From positions 1 through 52,936 of the forward strand of contig CBFDBC010000001.1 of assembly GCA_965602945.1 (NCBI GenBank): 52,936 nucleotides of DNA, given 5' to 3'. Source of the DNA: JAUXEH01 sp965602945. Its GTDB lineage: Bacteria > Acidobacteriota > Aminicenantia > Aminicenantales > Aminicenantaceae. The position numbers and the translations under genes were made by a program. A model generated the notes under the pieces. That model was not told the DNA's origin. It worked only from the letters and a program-made list of their open reading frames with translations, and ran no database searches. Positions 22,829-30,954 of the stretch are shown here, piece by piece (the first letter of the stretch is position 1; each line of letters begins with the position of its first letter).

Positions 22829-24228
22829 CCTGATTTTCCTTTTGCGAGGCTGCCTTTCAGCACCGCCCAACCGTTCAGGACCAGTATTTTCCATTGGTTG
22901 AGCGATCGGGTGGAGGCCGCCATTTTCCAGATGTAGGAAGGCCGGAAGTAGAATTCCCTTACAGCCCGGTTCCGCCACTCCCAGGCCTGGCGGCGGGAAA
23001 ACTCGGGGGTTTCCAGGGTCGGGTAGGTATCGGAGGCATCGAACTCCAAAACATCCTCCTGGAGCCAGCCGTTTTTCAGAGCGGCCTCCCGAAGGGGAGT
23101 ACCCAGCGCGGGCACGGCAATATTGAAGGAGGCGATGTCACAATCCAGCTCCTTGGCGAAATCGATGGTCTTCCGCACCGTCTCCTCCGTTTCCCCGGGG
23201 AGCCCGATGATGAAATGCCCCAGGGTCCGGATCCCGAACTTCTGGCAGAGAGCGAATGCCCGGCGCAGCTGGTCCTTGGTCACACCCTTGGAGTACCTCT
23301 GCAGCAGCTCTTCATCCCCGTTCTCCACTCCCAGCAGGAGCGTGTGACAGCCCGCCTTTTTCATCCAGCTCAGGAGCTCTTCATCCAGGGTGTTGGCACG
23401 CGAGGAACACACCCAGCTGAGATCGAGCTTTTCCTCGACGATACGGCGGCACAGTTCGAGTGTATTCTCGCGCCGGGACTCGAAGGTGAAATCCGTGAAG
23501 AAGATCTCCTTTATCCCCAGGGACGCAATGTGCCGCAGCTCCTCCATGATGTTCTCGACGGCCCGGTACTTGAAGCCCAATACAGAGGCGGGGCAAAAGC
23601 TGCAGTTGAAGGGGCAGCCGAAATTGGTCATGGCCGTCGTGAAGGGAGACCTCCTGCCGTGCGCAAGGAGGTATTTTTTTAAGGGGAACTTCTCATGGTG
23701 GGGAACCGGGAACGCGAATTCAACCGGCCGGATGTCGTTTTTCCTGAGTAGGATATCACCCCCCCGGCGAAACGCCATGGCCGAGATCCCGTCGTACTCG
23801 CCACCCAGGAACGCCAGTATGTCCGGGCTGGTGTAGTCGAAGAGTATCGCGTCAAGGAACCCATATTCGCGCAGGAATCTTTCTGCGTCGTAGAGCAGGA
23901 CATCTCCGTTTCCTATGATCAGTCCGGGATGAGAGGTTTCTCTGATCCCGGCCATGAATGCGAAATCCTGTTTCCAGGAGGCCACTCCCGTGAGGAAAAC
24001 GATCGCGTGGTACTCCCCCTGCTCGATCCTCCGCCTGGTCTCCTCGGGTGTGAGCCCCTCCACTATGGCATCCAGGATCGTCACATCGTATCTTTGGCCG
24101 AGAATGCCGCTGAGCACCAGCAGGTCGATGGAAGGCCAGTAGTAATTCGCCTTGGAAACTCCGCTGCAGTACATATCCCGCTGATAGAGCTTGTCACCGG
24201 GGGGGTTAAGCAGCAGGATCTGTTCCAA
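22825..24228 (-). CDS. B12-binding-domain radical SAM protein (2 of 3)
   Basis: 467 aa. Begins 'ILLLNPPGDKLYQRD', a typical opening for this family, then a short cobalamin-domain-like region and the radical SAM core with 'CPFNCSFC' (near residue 205), 'FFTDFTF' and 'LLGVENGDEELL'. The only start is TTG at 24228: an in-frame TGA lies just upstream, and AAGGA is spaced 8 nt away. It overlaps the GT2 gene by 23 nt upstream and the next radical SAM gene by 4 nt downstream. It is divergent in sequence from its two neighbours of the same family, so they are likely different steps rather than copies. Confidence 0.85.
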   Translation of the reverse strand: MEQILLLNPPGDKLYQRDMYCSGVSKANYYWPSIDLLVLSGILGQRYDVTILDAIVEGLTPEETRRRIEQGEYHAIVFLTGVASWKQDFAFMAGIRETSHPGLIIGNGDVLLYDAERFLREYGFLDAILFDYTSPDILAFLGGEYDGISAMAFRRGGDILLRKNDIRPVEFAFPVPHHEKFPLKKYLLAHGRRSPFTTAMTNFGCPFNCSFCPASVLGFKYRAVENIMEELRHIASLGIKEIFFTDFTFESRRENTLELCRRIVEEKLDLSWVCSSRANTLDEELLSWMKKAGCHTLLLGVENGDEELLQRYSKGVTKDQLRRAFALCQKFGIRTLGHFIIGLPGETEETVRKTIDFAKELDCDIASFNIAVPALGTPLREAALKNGWLQEDVLEFDASDTYPTLETPEFSRRQAWEWRNRAVREFYFRPSYIWKMAASTRSLNQWKILVLNGWAVLKGSLAKGKSG

Positions 24229-24934
24229 CCTCTTTATCCTTCACTCTGTAAAAGAATCTGTATTTGATCAAAGCGGACAGGCACGAGAAGAAATCACTCC
24301 ACCGCACTTTTTTCCCGGTGTCTTTTCTCCGGGGTATGTATTCGACCGGCACCTCATGGATCTTGTAGCCGTGCCTGAGCAGTTTGGCTGTGATCTCGAT
24401 CGTGGAACCCCAGCGGTCGCTCTGGATGTCCAGGGCGCGGAGGACATCGGTTTTTGTCACTTGGAACATGGTCAGGACATCGGTCAGGTTGGACCTGAAA
24501 AGCCGGTCGGTGAGTTCGATCAAGATCAGGTTGGCGAAATAGGCGCCGATCCCCATCCCCTGGATGAATCCTTTTCCCAGGAACCGGGATCCGAAGACCA
24601 CCTCGGCCTCGTCTTCTATCAGGGGTTCCAGCAGTTTGGCATAGTTTGAGGGATCCAGTTCCAGATCCGCATCCTGGAATATGGTCACACGTCCCTGAGC
24701 ATGGTTCAAGGCGGTTTTTATCCCGGCGCCTCTTCCCAGGTTGGAGCCGTGGGTTATGACACGGATCTCCGGGTCCTGCTCCAGGGACTTCAAAAGCGTT
24801 GGGGTGTCATCCTCCGAACCATCATCCACGATGATGATCTCTTTGTCGATCTCTACGGCTTTGACCTTCTTGACCACCTTGATGATCGTGTTCTGTTCGT
24901 TGAACACGGGGATGATGACTGTGAGATCTTTCAT
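24206..24934 (-). CDS. GT2 glycosyltransferase, DPM1-like, without membrane anchor
   Basis: 242 aa. 'LTVIIPVFNEQNT', 'IIIVDDGSEDDT', 'SNLGRGAGIKTAL' and 'FQDADLELDP' (the metal-binding DAD) define the dolichyl/undecaprenyl-phosphate mannosyl- or glucosyltransferase subfamily. It lacks the two C-terminal helices seen in the 13762 enzyme, as in single-domain DPM1 proteins. ATG at 24934 comes directly after the TAG of the upstream radical SAM gene. It would supply a polyprenyl-phosphate sugar to the AftB-like GT-C enzyme encoded at the end of the same operon. Confidence 0.87.
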   Translation of the reverse strand: MKDLTVIIPVFNEQNTIIKVVKKVKAVEIDKEIIIVDDGSEDDTPTLLKSLEQDPEIRVITHGSNLGRGAGIKTALNHAQGRVTIFQDADLELDPSNYAKLLEPLIEDEAEVVFGSRFLGKGFIQGMGIGAYFANLILIELTDRLFRSNLTDVLTMFQVTKTDVLRALDIQSDRWGSTIEITAKLLRHGYKIHEVPVEYIPRRKDTGKKVRWSDFFSCLSALIKYRFFYRVKDKEVGTDPAA

Positions 24935-24935
24935 T

Positions 24936-26354
24936 CTATCCAAAAAACAGGCGGAGGGCCGTCTTGGCCTTCCGGGTGAATTCCGTAAACGATTTGACCT
25001 GACGCAGCTGACTTATAACATACATGGGGCGGTAATAATAACTCAGGTGGGCCTTGCGCTGCCATTTTTCCAGCTCCCGGGGAGTAAAATTCTCGGTCCA
25101 CCACTGGGGCGTAAAATCTCCTGTCGGGTGGGCTGAAAACTCCCTCCAGAAATCTCCTTTCAGTATTCCATCTCTCATGCCTTTCTCGTAAAGCTCGGTG
25201 GCCGGGAAGGGGGTCGTGATCAGGAACTGGGCAAAATCAGGATTCAATTCCTTGGCGAAGGCGATGCTTTCCTTGATCTCCTTTTCCGTCTCACCCGGAG
25301 AACCCAACATGAAATAGGCAAAGGTGACGATGCCGGCCTTTTTCGCCATCCGGTAGGCCTGCCTCGCCTGATCCAGAGTGATACCTTTCATGAGGTTGTG
25401 CAAGATCCCGGGGTTCCCGCTTTCCACCCCGAAGCGGACCCGGTTGCACCCGGCCTGCGCCAGCCGGTCCAGGACCTCCTGATCGACCGTGTCCACCCGA
25501 GCCCGCAGGTCCATCGTGATGTTCAGGTTCTTCCGGATGATCAGATCCGCGATCGCCAGGACCCTTTTCCGGTCTATGGTGAAGGTGTCGTCGATGATGT
25601 CGAAGTCCGTGATCCCCAGTTTCACGTTCTGCTCGATCTCCCGTACCACGTTTTCCGGAGAACGCACGCGGCACATCCGGCCGTCCTTCTTGGTACAGAA
25701 CACGCAGTTGAAGGGGCAGCCCCGCGAAGTCAGGAGGCTGGTCATGTATTCCTTTCCCATGCCTAGGAGGTTGTAGTACTTCTGCCAGGGCAGGAGTTCC
25801 CTGTCGGGGAAAGGCAGGCTGTCCAGATCCTGGATAAACTCCCGGGGCGGATTGATGACGACATCCCCGTTACGGCGGAAACCAACCCCGTTGATATCTG
25901 AAAGGCTCCGGCCTCCGTCCACGGCGTCCAACAGCTCACTGAAAGTGAACTCGCCTTCGCCCATCACGATGGAATCGACCTCCGGCTGGCCGGCTATCTC
26001 TTGGGGATAGATGGTCGGATGAGTCCCCCCAAAGACGACATGACACCCGGGATTGGTTTTTTTAGCCAGGCGGGCGACCTTCAGGGCATCCAGCAAAAGA
26101 AACGTCATGCAGGAGATCCCGACCATGTCCGGCTTCTTCTGGGAGAGGACGCTTTCGAGCTTGTCATAGCCCATTTTTTCGACTTGAGTGTCGAGGACCT
26201 CGATGTTGAAGCGGTCGCCGTGAGCCTGCTGAGCGTAGGCCGCAATGTACAGCAGCCCCATGGGGGGAAAGAATCCCATCTCTTCCGTCAGCGAGTCGGG
26301 GGCAAAGGTGCGGACAAGATTCTCGGCGGGGGGGTTAATCAGGAGGATATTCAT
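24936..26354 (-). CDS. B12-binding-domain radical SAM protein (3 of 3)
   Basis: 472 aa. Opens 'MNILLINPPAENLVRTF'. The cobalamin-binding domain includes 'MVGISCMTFLLLDALKVA' and 'VVFGGTHPTIYPQE'. The radical SAM core has 'CPFNCVFC' (around residue 210) and 'FDIIDDTFTIDRKRV'; the tail includes 'TTPFPATELYEKGM'. It is the first gene of a transcription unit with its own strong promoter, followed by a GT2, two more radical SAM proteins and an AftB-like enzyme. The chemistry is unassigned: methylation, C-C bond formation and ring contraction are all known in this superfamily. Confidence 0.85.
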   Translation of the reverse strand: MNILLINPPAENLVRTFAPDSLTEEMGFFPPMGLLYIAAYAQQAHGDRFNIEVLDTQVEKMGYDKLESVLSQKKPDMVGISCMTFLLLDALKVARLAKKTNPGCHVVFGGTHPTIYPQEIAGQPEVDSIVMGEGEFTFSELLDAVDGGRSLSDINGVGFRRNGDVVINPPREFIQDLDSLPFPDRELLPWQKYYNLLGMGKEYMTSLLTSRGCPFNCVFCTKKDGRMCRVRSPENVVREIEQNVKLGITDFDIIDDTFTIDRKRVLAIADLIIRKNLNITMDLRARVDTVDQEVLDRLAQAGCNRVRFGVESGNPGILHNLMKGITLDQARQAYRMAKKAGIVTFAYFMLGSPGETEKEIKESIAFAKELNPDFAQFLITTPFPATELYEKGMRDGILKGDFWREFSAHPTGDFTPQWWTENFTPRELEKWQRKAHLSYYYRPMYVISQLRQVKSFTEFTRKAKTALRLFFG

Positions 26355-26416
26355 GATATATCAATTCTAATTTATGCTCGCTCACTTTCGTTAAACTCGA
26401 TCCTAACCGAGGCTAT

Positions 26417-26445
26417 AGATTAAAAAAAAGTCGAGATTTTGTCAA
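26417..26445 (-). promoter_or_regulatory. promoter of the radical SAM-GT2-GT-C operon
   Basis: Minus strand TTGACA (26445-26440), a 17-nt spacer, TAATCT (26422-26417). The -35 box abuts the stop codon of the upstream GNAT-like gene, splitting the minus-strand run into two units. Predicted leader of about 55 nt. Confidence 0.75.
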
Positions 26446-27516
26446 TCAGACGGAATCGTGGTCCAGCCACAGGAGATGCCAGTCCTTGAAAGGAGGGGGG
26501 GGGAGATCCGGCCGGGAAGAGTGGAATATCAGGGTGAAGACGGCCGGTGTCTTGGTAAAAAGACCTCTCCTCAGGGTGGAGAGCATGGGATCATGGGGAT
26601 TGAGCAGGCAGGCGCTCATCACGACGCCCGCCTCTAGAGACCTCTGGTGGAGCGCCTGCAGGAGGCTTTTGCCCACGTCCCGGCGATGGGGCGGGAACAG
26701 CATGTCCACGACAGCCAGCGTATCGAAGCCCTGCATGGGCATGCGGCGCGCCACCAGGTAGCCGCGCACCGAGGAGTCCTCCGAAACGGACCACTTGATG
26801 TATTCCCGACCCGGAGCACGACAGAAACGCCAGTTCAGGATTTCGGTGCTCCGTTTTGTGGTGACAGGATAATAGCTGGCGGCTTCGCCGAGGAAATCCT
26901 CGAACCTCTCATCAAAACGAGTAAACTCCTCTACATCCAGGCCGGCCTTAGAGCGAGGCCGGCTTCTGTGGAGGATCCGGCGGGCGACGGACAAAAACGG
27001 GGACAGCAGCGCAGCCAATACCCTGTTCCTGATAAAGGAACGGGCCAGGGCATGCAGATCATAGGGCCGTGCATACACCCGCAGCTCTCCCAGGCTCTGG
27101 AAACCAAAGGCGATATGCGCCTTCAGCACCTGCGGGAGATTGATCAGGCCGTAGACAAAATCGATCCCCTCCTGGGGATAATCCCTCAGTAAGGAAGTCT
27201 CCAGCCGTGGGAACAGGAGTTCCCTGCGATACTCCTCCTTCACCATGAGCTGGCAGACAAATCCCGCCTGACACTGCTTTTCATGCATTCGGAACCGGTA
27301 GGGAATGATAGCGCTGTGGCCCACGATCTCTCCGCCCGGGGCTTCACCCACCAGGACCGCGGCCTCGGATCCCGGAAATTCCTGGAACAGCCAGCGCCAG
27401 AACGCAATATAGGCCGCATCATCTGGAAACTCATCCGGCCAGATCCCGGCATGGAGCCGGGCGACTCCCAGCGCGTCCTCCTCACGGCCCCTGCGGATCT
27501 GAAACATGTGGGTCAC
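26446..27516 (-). CDS. GNAT-family-like acyltransferase
   Basis: 356 aa, about twice a minimal GNAT domain. The N-terminal 150 residues have 'IRRGREEDALGVARLHAG', 'EIVGHSAIIPYRF' and 'CQLMVKEEYRRELLFPRLE', resembling beta4 and the acetyl-CoA pyrophosphate loop of GNAT proteins. The C-terminal half has a second, GNAT-like 'RDVGKSLLQALHQRSLEAG' segment, so a tandem or Fem-like double domain is possible. It likely acylates an amino sugar or amine in the surface glycan made by this locus (inference). GTG at 27516 (GGGAG at 6 nt) overlaps the deacetylase stop by 4 nt; an ATG at 27507 lacks such a site. Confidence 0.68.
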   Translation of the reverse strand: MTHMFQIRRGREEDALGVARLHAGIWPDEFPDDAAYIAFWRWLFQEFPGSEAAVLVGEAPGGEIVGHSAIIPYRFRMHEKQCQAGFVCQLMVKEEYRRELLFPRLETSLLRDYPQEGIDFVYGLINLPQVLKAHIAFGFQSLGELRVYARPYDLHALARSFIRNRVLAALLSPFLSVARRILHRSRPRSKAGLDVEEFTRFDERFEDFLGEAASYYPVTTKRSTEILNWRFCRAPGREYIKWSVSEDSSVRGYLVARRMPMQGFDTLAVVDMLFPPHRRDVGKSLLQALHQRSLEAGVVMSACLLNPHDPMLSTLRRGLFTKTPAVFTLIFHSSRPDLPPPPFKDWHLLWLDHDSV

Positions 27517-28361
27517 CCGGAACTCCCAATCTCCATCTGTTCTAAAACCCGCACATAATCCAGAAAGCGGATGGCGGTGAAGTTTTCGAGCAGGAGAGCG
27601 AGTTTGGGGAGCGTTGACGCCCGGTTGTGGAAGACCAGCCAGTTGAAAAGGATGTTTTCCTCTACCCTGAATCTTTCCTCTTCGGCGTCGATATCATATG
27701 GATGGAAATAGCCTACCAGGGGCCGGCGCTGTCTAGCAAACCGGCGTGAGAATCTTCTGAGCACGGGCTTCGGGAAGAAGCGCAGGTAGACCCCTCCTGC
27801 AAACGGGAGCTTGAATCCACCCAGAGATACCACGGAGATGGGCAGCTCCCAAAGTCCATTGTCCAGCCGTACCGGCGACAGGGAGAATCCCGCCCATCCG
27901 TAGAGCGGATTTTTCGCCGGCAGGACCGAACTGGAATATTGAAACCCCAACTCGACCAGGACATCCCAGGCCCAGCGGGTGGATTCGATCAAAGAAAAGT
28001 CAGGGGCCCGGAAGCCGGCGACGGAACCGACACCCTGCCTGTCGAGGGCTTCGATATTCCTCTCGAGGTTCTCCCGGAATCCCGCCGGCGTCAGCTTGTC
28101 CAGCGGCGTATGGTCATGCGTGTGGCAGCCGATCTCGTGTCCGGCCTCATGGGCCTCCCGGACAAGGCCGCCGATATGCTCGACCGTTTTCCCCTCCACA
28201 AAAAACGTACACTTTATTTTGTGGTCATCGAAGAAGCGAAGGAAGCGGTCGACCATGGCGGGCACCCGGAAATCCATGCCCTCGCCCGCCGGGGTCTGGC
28301 TGCGAATGTCCTCGAGATCGACGCTGAGCAGATAATAGGGAGGGGACAGGGAATCCGTCAT
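27513..28361 (-). CDS. polysaccharide deacetylase (NodB homology, CE4)
   Basis: 282 aa. 'YLLSVDLEDI' (10-19) supplies the metal/catalytic Asp region. 'GHEIGCHTHDH' (74-84) gives the His80/His84 metal ligands. 'GFRAPDFSL' is motif 3. The C-terminus includes 'YFHPYDID', typical of deacetylases found in exopolysaccharide clusters. It removes N-acetyl (or other acyl) groups from a glycan or lipid-linked sugar. Followed by a GNAT-like acyltransferase, the pair suggests replacement of an acetyl by another acyl group. No signal peptide: the protein starts directly with the domain, which favours a cytoplasmic lipid-linked substrate. 4-nt overlaps with both neighbours. Confidence 0.85.
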   Translation of the reverse strand: MTDSLSPPYYLLSVDLEDIRSQTPAGEGMDFRVPAMVDRFLRFFDDHKIKCTFFVEGKTVEHIGGLVREAHEAGHEIGCHTHDHTPLDKLTPAGFRENLERNIEALDRQGVGSVAGFRAPDFSLIESTRWAWDVLVELGFQYSSSVLPAKNPLYGWAGFSLSPVRLDNGLWELPISVVSLGGFKLPFAGGVYLRFFPKPVLRRFSRRFARQRRPLVGYFHPYDIDAEEERFRVEENILFNWLVFHNRASTLPKLALLLENFTAIRFLDYVRVLEQMEIGSSG

Positions 28362-29710
28362 TTTTTTTCGAGATTCCGCACCTTCTTGAATCTCTCGCTG
28401 TACAGCTTATCTCCGAATATTTCGATCTTCCGGGGGATCTTGAAATTTTCCAGTTTCTGCGCGCAATGCCGGCGCATGTGCAGAGAGAACTGCTTCTGAT
28501 CTTCGGGCTGGAACAGGCGTACGCGGGCACAGACGATGTTGCCGGTTATGTAGTTCTTCTCACCGTACACCGTCACCTCCGCCACATTCTCCATCTCCTG
28601 GATCACACTTTCCACTTCGGAGGGATAGACCTTCTCCCCGCCCACGTTGATGATCTCCGATTGCCTGCCCAGGATCTTTATGTAGTCGCCGTCCGTCAGG
28701 ACGGAGTCGCCGGTGTCGAACCACCCATCGTCCGTGAATGGGCTGTCCGCATTCAGATATCCCAGCATGGCGGATTCGGCCTTGATCTGGAGGATCCCAT
28801 CCTTCACCCGCGTCTGGAACTCATCGCCCCCCACCTTGACCCACAGGGACTCCGAGCTTTTGGATTTCGAGCGCAGAATACCCAGCTCGGACAGCCCATA
28901 GGTCTGGAGCAGCCGGATATGGGGGAAGAGGGCATGAAACCTCTTCAAGGTGCTTTCGGTCATGGGCTCCGTGCCGTAGGTCACGGTCTTGAGGGAGCTG
29001 AGGTCATGGCGGGCATAGGCCTCGCTCAGGAGAATGAGGTTGATGAAGGTGGGAGAAGTGGGGAGCAGTTCCACCTTGAATCGATCCACGGCCTCCAGGA
29101 CCCCGTCGGGGCTGCGATCCTGCACGGTGACGATACAGCCCGCGTTGGACAGGGTGTAGAACATGGTGTTCACCCCCCCGATGTGATCATAGAGCAGGAA
29201 CGTGATCGTCCGCAGCGAGTTCCGGGGCACCTCGAATTTCTTCAGCATCGGGACCAGGTCATGGACAGCGGCCTTGCTCTTCCCCGTTGATCCGGAGGAG
29301 AAAAGCACCAGGCCGGGGTGGTCCAACCTTCGCAGCTCCCGGTAATGGGGATGTTCGGCTTCAAAGGACAACGGGACGATCCGGACTTCATCGTTTTCGG
29401 CGACGGCGAAGCCGACCTCACTCTGGGCGGTTTCGATGAACTCTTCCCTTTTTGCGGCCGCCGCGCTCGTGAGGGGGACCAGGACGCAGCTGTGATCGAT
29501 CAGACACAGGAACAGGGCCACGGAATTCGGCGAAAAATCTGCCTCCAGAACGGCCACCGCACCCCGGGGGACATTTTGGTCACGGATGGTTTCGCGCCAT
29601 TCTCCCACCCTCCGGATCAGCCAATCGTATGAGTAGGCTTCGTCCCGCCAGACGATGGCGTCTTTATCCCGGTTTTCTGCAAACTTCTCCAGTAAAAAAT
29701 CGATCCACAT
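28358..29710 (-). CDS. AMP-forming acyl/aminoacyl ligase (ANL superfamily)
   Basis: 450 aa. P-loop 'SSGSTGKSKA' (138-147), a 'TYGTEPM' motif, 'YGLSELG', 'GWFDTGD', 'GRQSEIINVGGEKVYPSEVE' hinge, and a Lys-rich C-terminus that can supply the catalytic Lys. It activates a carboxylic acid as the adenylate and would load it on the carrier protein encoded two genes upstream. It is somewhat short for the superfamily, as in stand-alone A domains. ATG at 29710 shares one base with the SDR stop; TTG one codon earlier is unlikely. Whether it uses a fatty, hydroxy or amino acid cannot be told from sequence. Confidence 0.87.
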   Translation of the reverse strand: MWIDFLLEKFAENRDKDAIVWRDEAYSYDWLIRRVGEWRETIRDQNVPRGAVAVLEADFSPNSVALFLCLIDHSCVLVPLTSAAAAKREEFIETAQSEVGFAVAENDEVRIVPLSFEAEHPHYRELRRLDHPGLVLFSSGSTGKSKAAVHDLVPMLKKFEVPRNSLRTITFLLYDHIGGVNTMFYTLSNAGCIVTVQDRSPDGVLEAVDRFKVELLPTSPTFINLILLSEAYARHDLSSLKTVTYGTEPMTESTLKRFHALFPHIRLLQTYGLSELGILRSKSKSSESLWVKVGGDEFQTRVKDGILQIKAESAMLGYLNADSPFTDDGWFDTGDSVLTDGDYIKILGRQSEIINVGGEKVYPSEVESVIQEMENVAEVTVYGEKNYITGNIVCARVRLFQPEDQKQFSLHMRRHCAQKLENFKIPRKIEIFGDKLYSERFKKVRNLEKK

Positions 29711-30411
29711 CAAATGCCCCCCAGATAGAGGATCTGTCCGGTGACAAAATCACTCTCGGGGCGGAGGAAAAAATCGATCACGTTGGAGATGTCAGAGAAC
29801 TCGCCATAACGTTGGATCGCCTGCCGTCGGATGAGGTTGTCCAGCTTTTCCGCGGGCACAGAACGTACCAGATCCGTCTTCACGGGCGTGGGGCCGATGG
29901 CGTTGACGGTGATGTTGAATGCGGCCAGCTCCCGTGCGAGTATCCGGGTCAAGGTCGCCACAGCCGATTTCGAAGCGGCATAGGCGGCCTCCCCCTCCAG
30001 ATCCAAAGCGGCCGCCACGGTCGTGAAATTGACGATACGGCCGGATTTTTTCCGGCGCATCAGCTTGGCGGCTTCCCGGCAGAACAGGAAGGTGCCCAGG
30101 GTGTTGGTCTCGAAAATCCTCTTGACGGTCGCGAGTGGTGTCAGGAGCACATGGTTCATGGACGCGATCCCGGCATTGTTGATCAGGACATCGAGCCGGC
30201 CGTAGGATCTGCCGATCTCGGCAAACATGGCCTTCACTTCCGGTTCATCGATGACGTCCAGGCAGAAATGCCTGTAGTTTTGATGCTGGAACTCGCTCTG
30301 ATGCCGGCTGCAGCCCACGACACGGCTGCCCTGGCCCGTGTAATATTCAACCAGGAACCTCCCGATCCCCCGGCTGGCCCCGGTGATCAGGATGACCCGG
30401 TCATTATCCAT
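29710..30411 (-). CDS. short-chain dehydrogenase/reductase (FabG-like)
   Basis: 233 aa classical SDR. 'LITGASRGIG' (cofactor loop), 'NNAG', 'NFTTVAA' with the catalytic Ser/Thr position reading Thr-Thr, and 'YAASKSAV' for the YxxxK pair. 'NAIGPTPVKTDL' follows. It probably reduces a carrier-bound beta-keto intermediate or oxidises an alcohol, working with the ACP whose gene overlaps its start by 8 nt. The first residues 'MDNDRVILITG' fit the family, so ATG at 30411 is chosen over the longer frame. The Ser-to-Thr change at the catalytic triad position is uncertain without an alignment. Confidence 0.86.
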   Translation of the reverse strand: MDNDRVILITGASRGIGRFLVEYYTGQGSRVVGCSRHQSEFQHQNYRHFCLDVIDEPEVKAMFAEIGRSYGRLDVLINNAGIASMNHVLLTPLATVKRIFETNTLGTFLFCREAAKLMRRKKSGRIVNFTTVAAALDLEGEAAYAASKSAVATLTRILARELAAFNITVNAIGPTPVKTDLVRSVPAEKLDNLIRRQAIQRYGEFSDISNVIDFFLRPESDFVTGQILYLGGI

Positions 30412-30712
30412 GCCCGACCTCATCGAGGAGGATACCGATGTAGTCGGCCAGGGAGCCGACCGTTCGGAAGGGGCTCGTCTTCTGAGACATGGCTTTCTCA
30501 TCCGCCAGGGTCACGGCTACGTCGAGCTCTTCCGTGATCTTCTGCTCGGCGGCCAGGATCAGATCCACCAATCCCAGGGAATCCAGCCGGCCGGAGGGAC
30601 CGAACAGGACAGACTCAGCCGATTTTTCGAGCCGCTCCTCCGGCGGGTGCTGGAGGTTGAACTCATCGATGGCTTCATAAATCAAGCGTATGATGCTTTC
30701 CCGGTTGCTCAT
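30404..30712 (-). CDS. acyl/peptidyl carrier protein
   Basis: 102 aa. The phosphopantetheine site is 'GRLDSLGLVDLI', with Ser45 as attachment residue. Flanking helices match ACP/PCP folds, although the insertion after the third helix makes it longer than the usual 75-85 residues. First gene of a five-gene operon (ACP, SDR, ligase, deacetylase, GNAT). No start-proximal ribosome binding site is obvious. An acyl-activation module of this kind without a ketosynthase or condensation domain suggests transfer of a single activated acid rather than chain extension. Confidence 0.85.
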   Translation of the reverse strand: MSNRESIIRLIYEAIDEFNLQHPPEERLEKSAESVLFGPSGRLDSLGLVDLILAAEQKITEELDVAVTLADEKAMSQKTSPFRTVGSLADYIGILLDEVGHG

Positions 30713-30751
30713 CTGGTTGTCTCTATTGGAGTTGGATTAGAATATCTGTTC

Positions 30752-30768
30752 ATTCACCATGGGTGATT
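30752..30768. promoter_or_regulatory. imperfect palindrome between divergent promoters
   Basis: TCACC (30754-30758) and GGTGA (30762-30766) around ATG, with an outer A/T match, lie just downstream of the predicted minus-strand start. A possible operator, weak because it is short. Confidence 0.25.
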
Positions 30769-30781
30769 CTACTAATGAAAT

Positions 30782-30810
30782 ACGTTAAACAAAATCCTCT
30801 GCCGTGTCAA
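30782..30810 (-). promoter_or_regulatory. promoter of the ACP-SDR-ligase operon
   Basis: Minus strand TTGACA (30810-30805), a 17-nt spacer, TAACGT (30787-30782). Predicted start near 30775, leader of about 63 nt. Confidence 0.65.
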
Positions 30811-30916
30811 GGCGGCCGGCCCGCTCACCTCCGGACGGCTTCCTCTCCAGCTTACCCGACTGATCTAACCTAATCAGGATTTGGAAATGCTAACGGCCAA
30901 CTTCCCGGCGGTCACA

Positions 30917-30946
30917 TTGACAGGCGGAGAGGGATAATTGTATAAA
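30917..30946 (+). promoter_or_regulatory. promoter at the start of the GT39-like gene
   Basis: TTGACA (30917-30922), an 18-nt spacer, TATAAA (30941-30946). The -10 box runs into the AAGGAGG ribosome binding site (30945-30951). A start 7 nt further on would nearly coincide with the ATG at 30955. Confidence 0.5.
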
Positions 30947-30954
30947 GGAGGGCG

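Noticed and set aside
21356..30712. Horizontal transfer island or mobile element around the radical SAM genes
   Set aside because: No integrase, transposase, tRNA target or flanking direct repeats were seen, and base composition is like that of the neighbours by eye.
28358..30712. A dlt-type D-alanylation operon
   Set aside because: A ligase and a carrier are present, but no DltB-like MBOAT or DltD protein, and an SDR sits between them.
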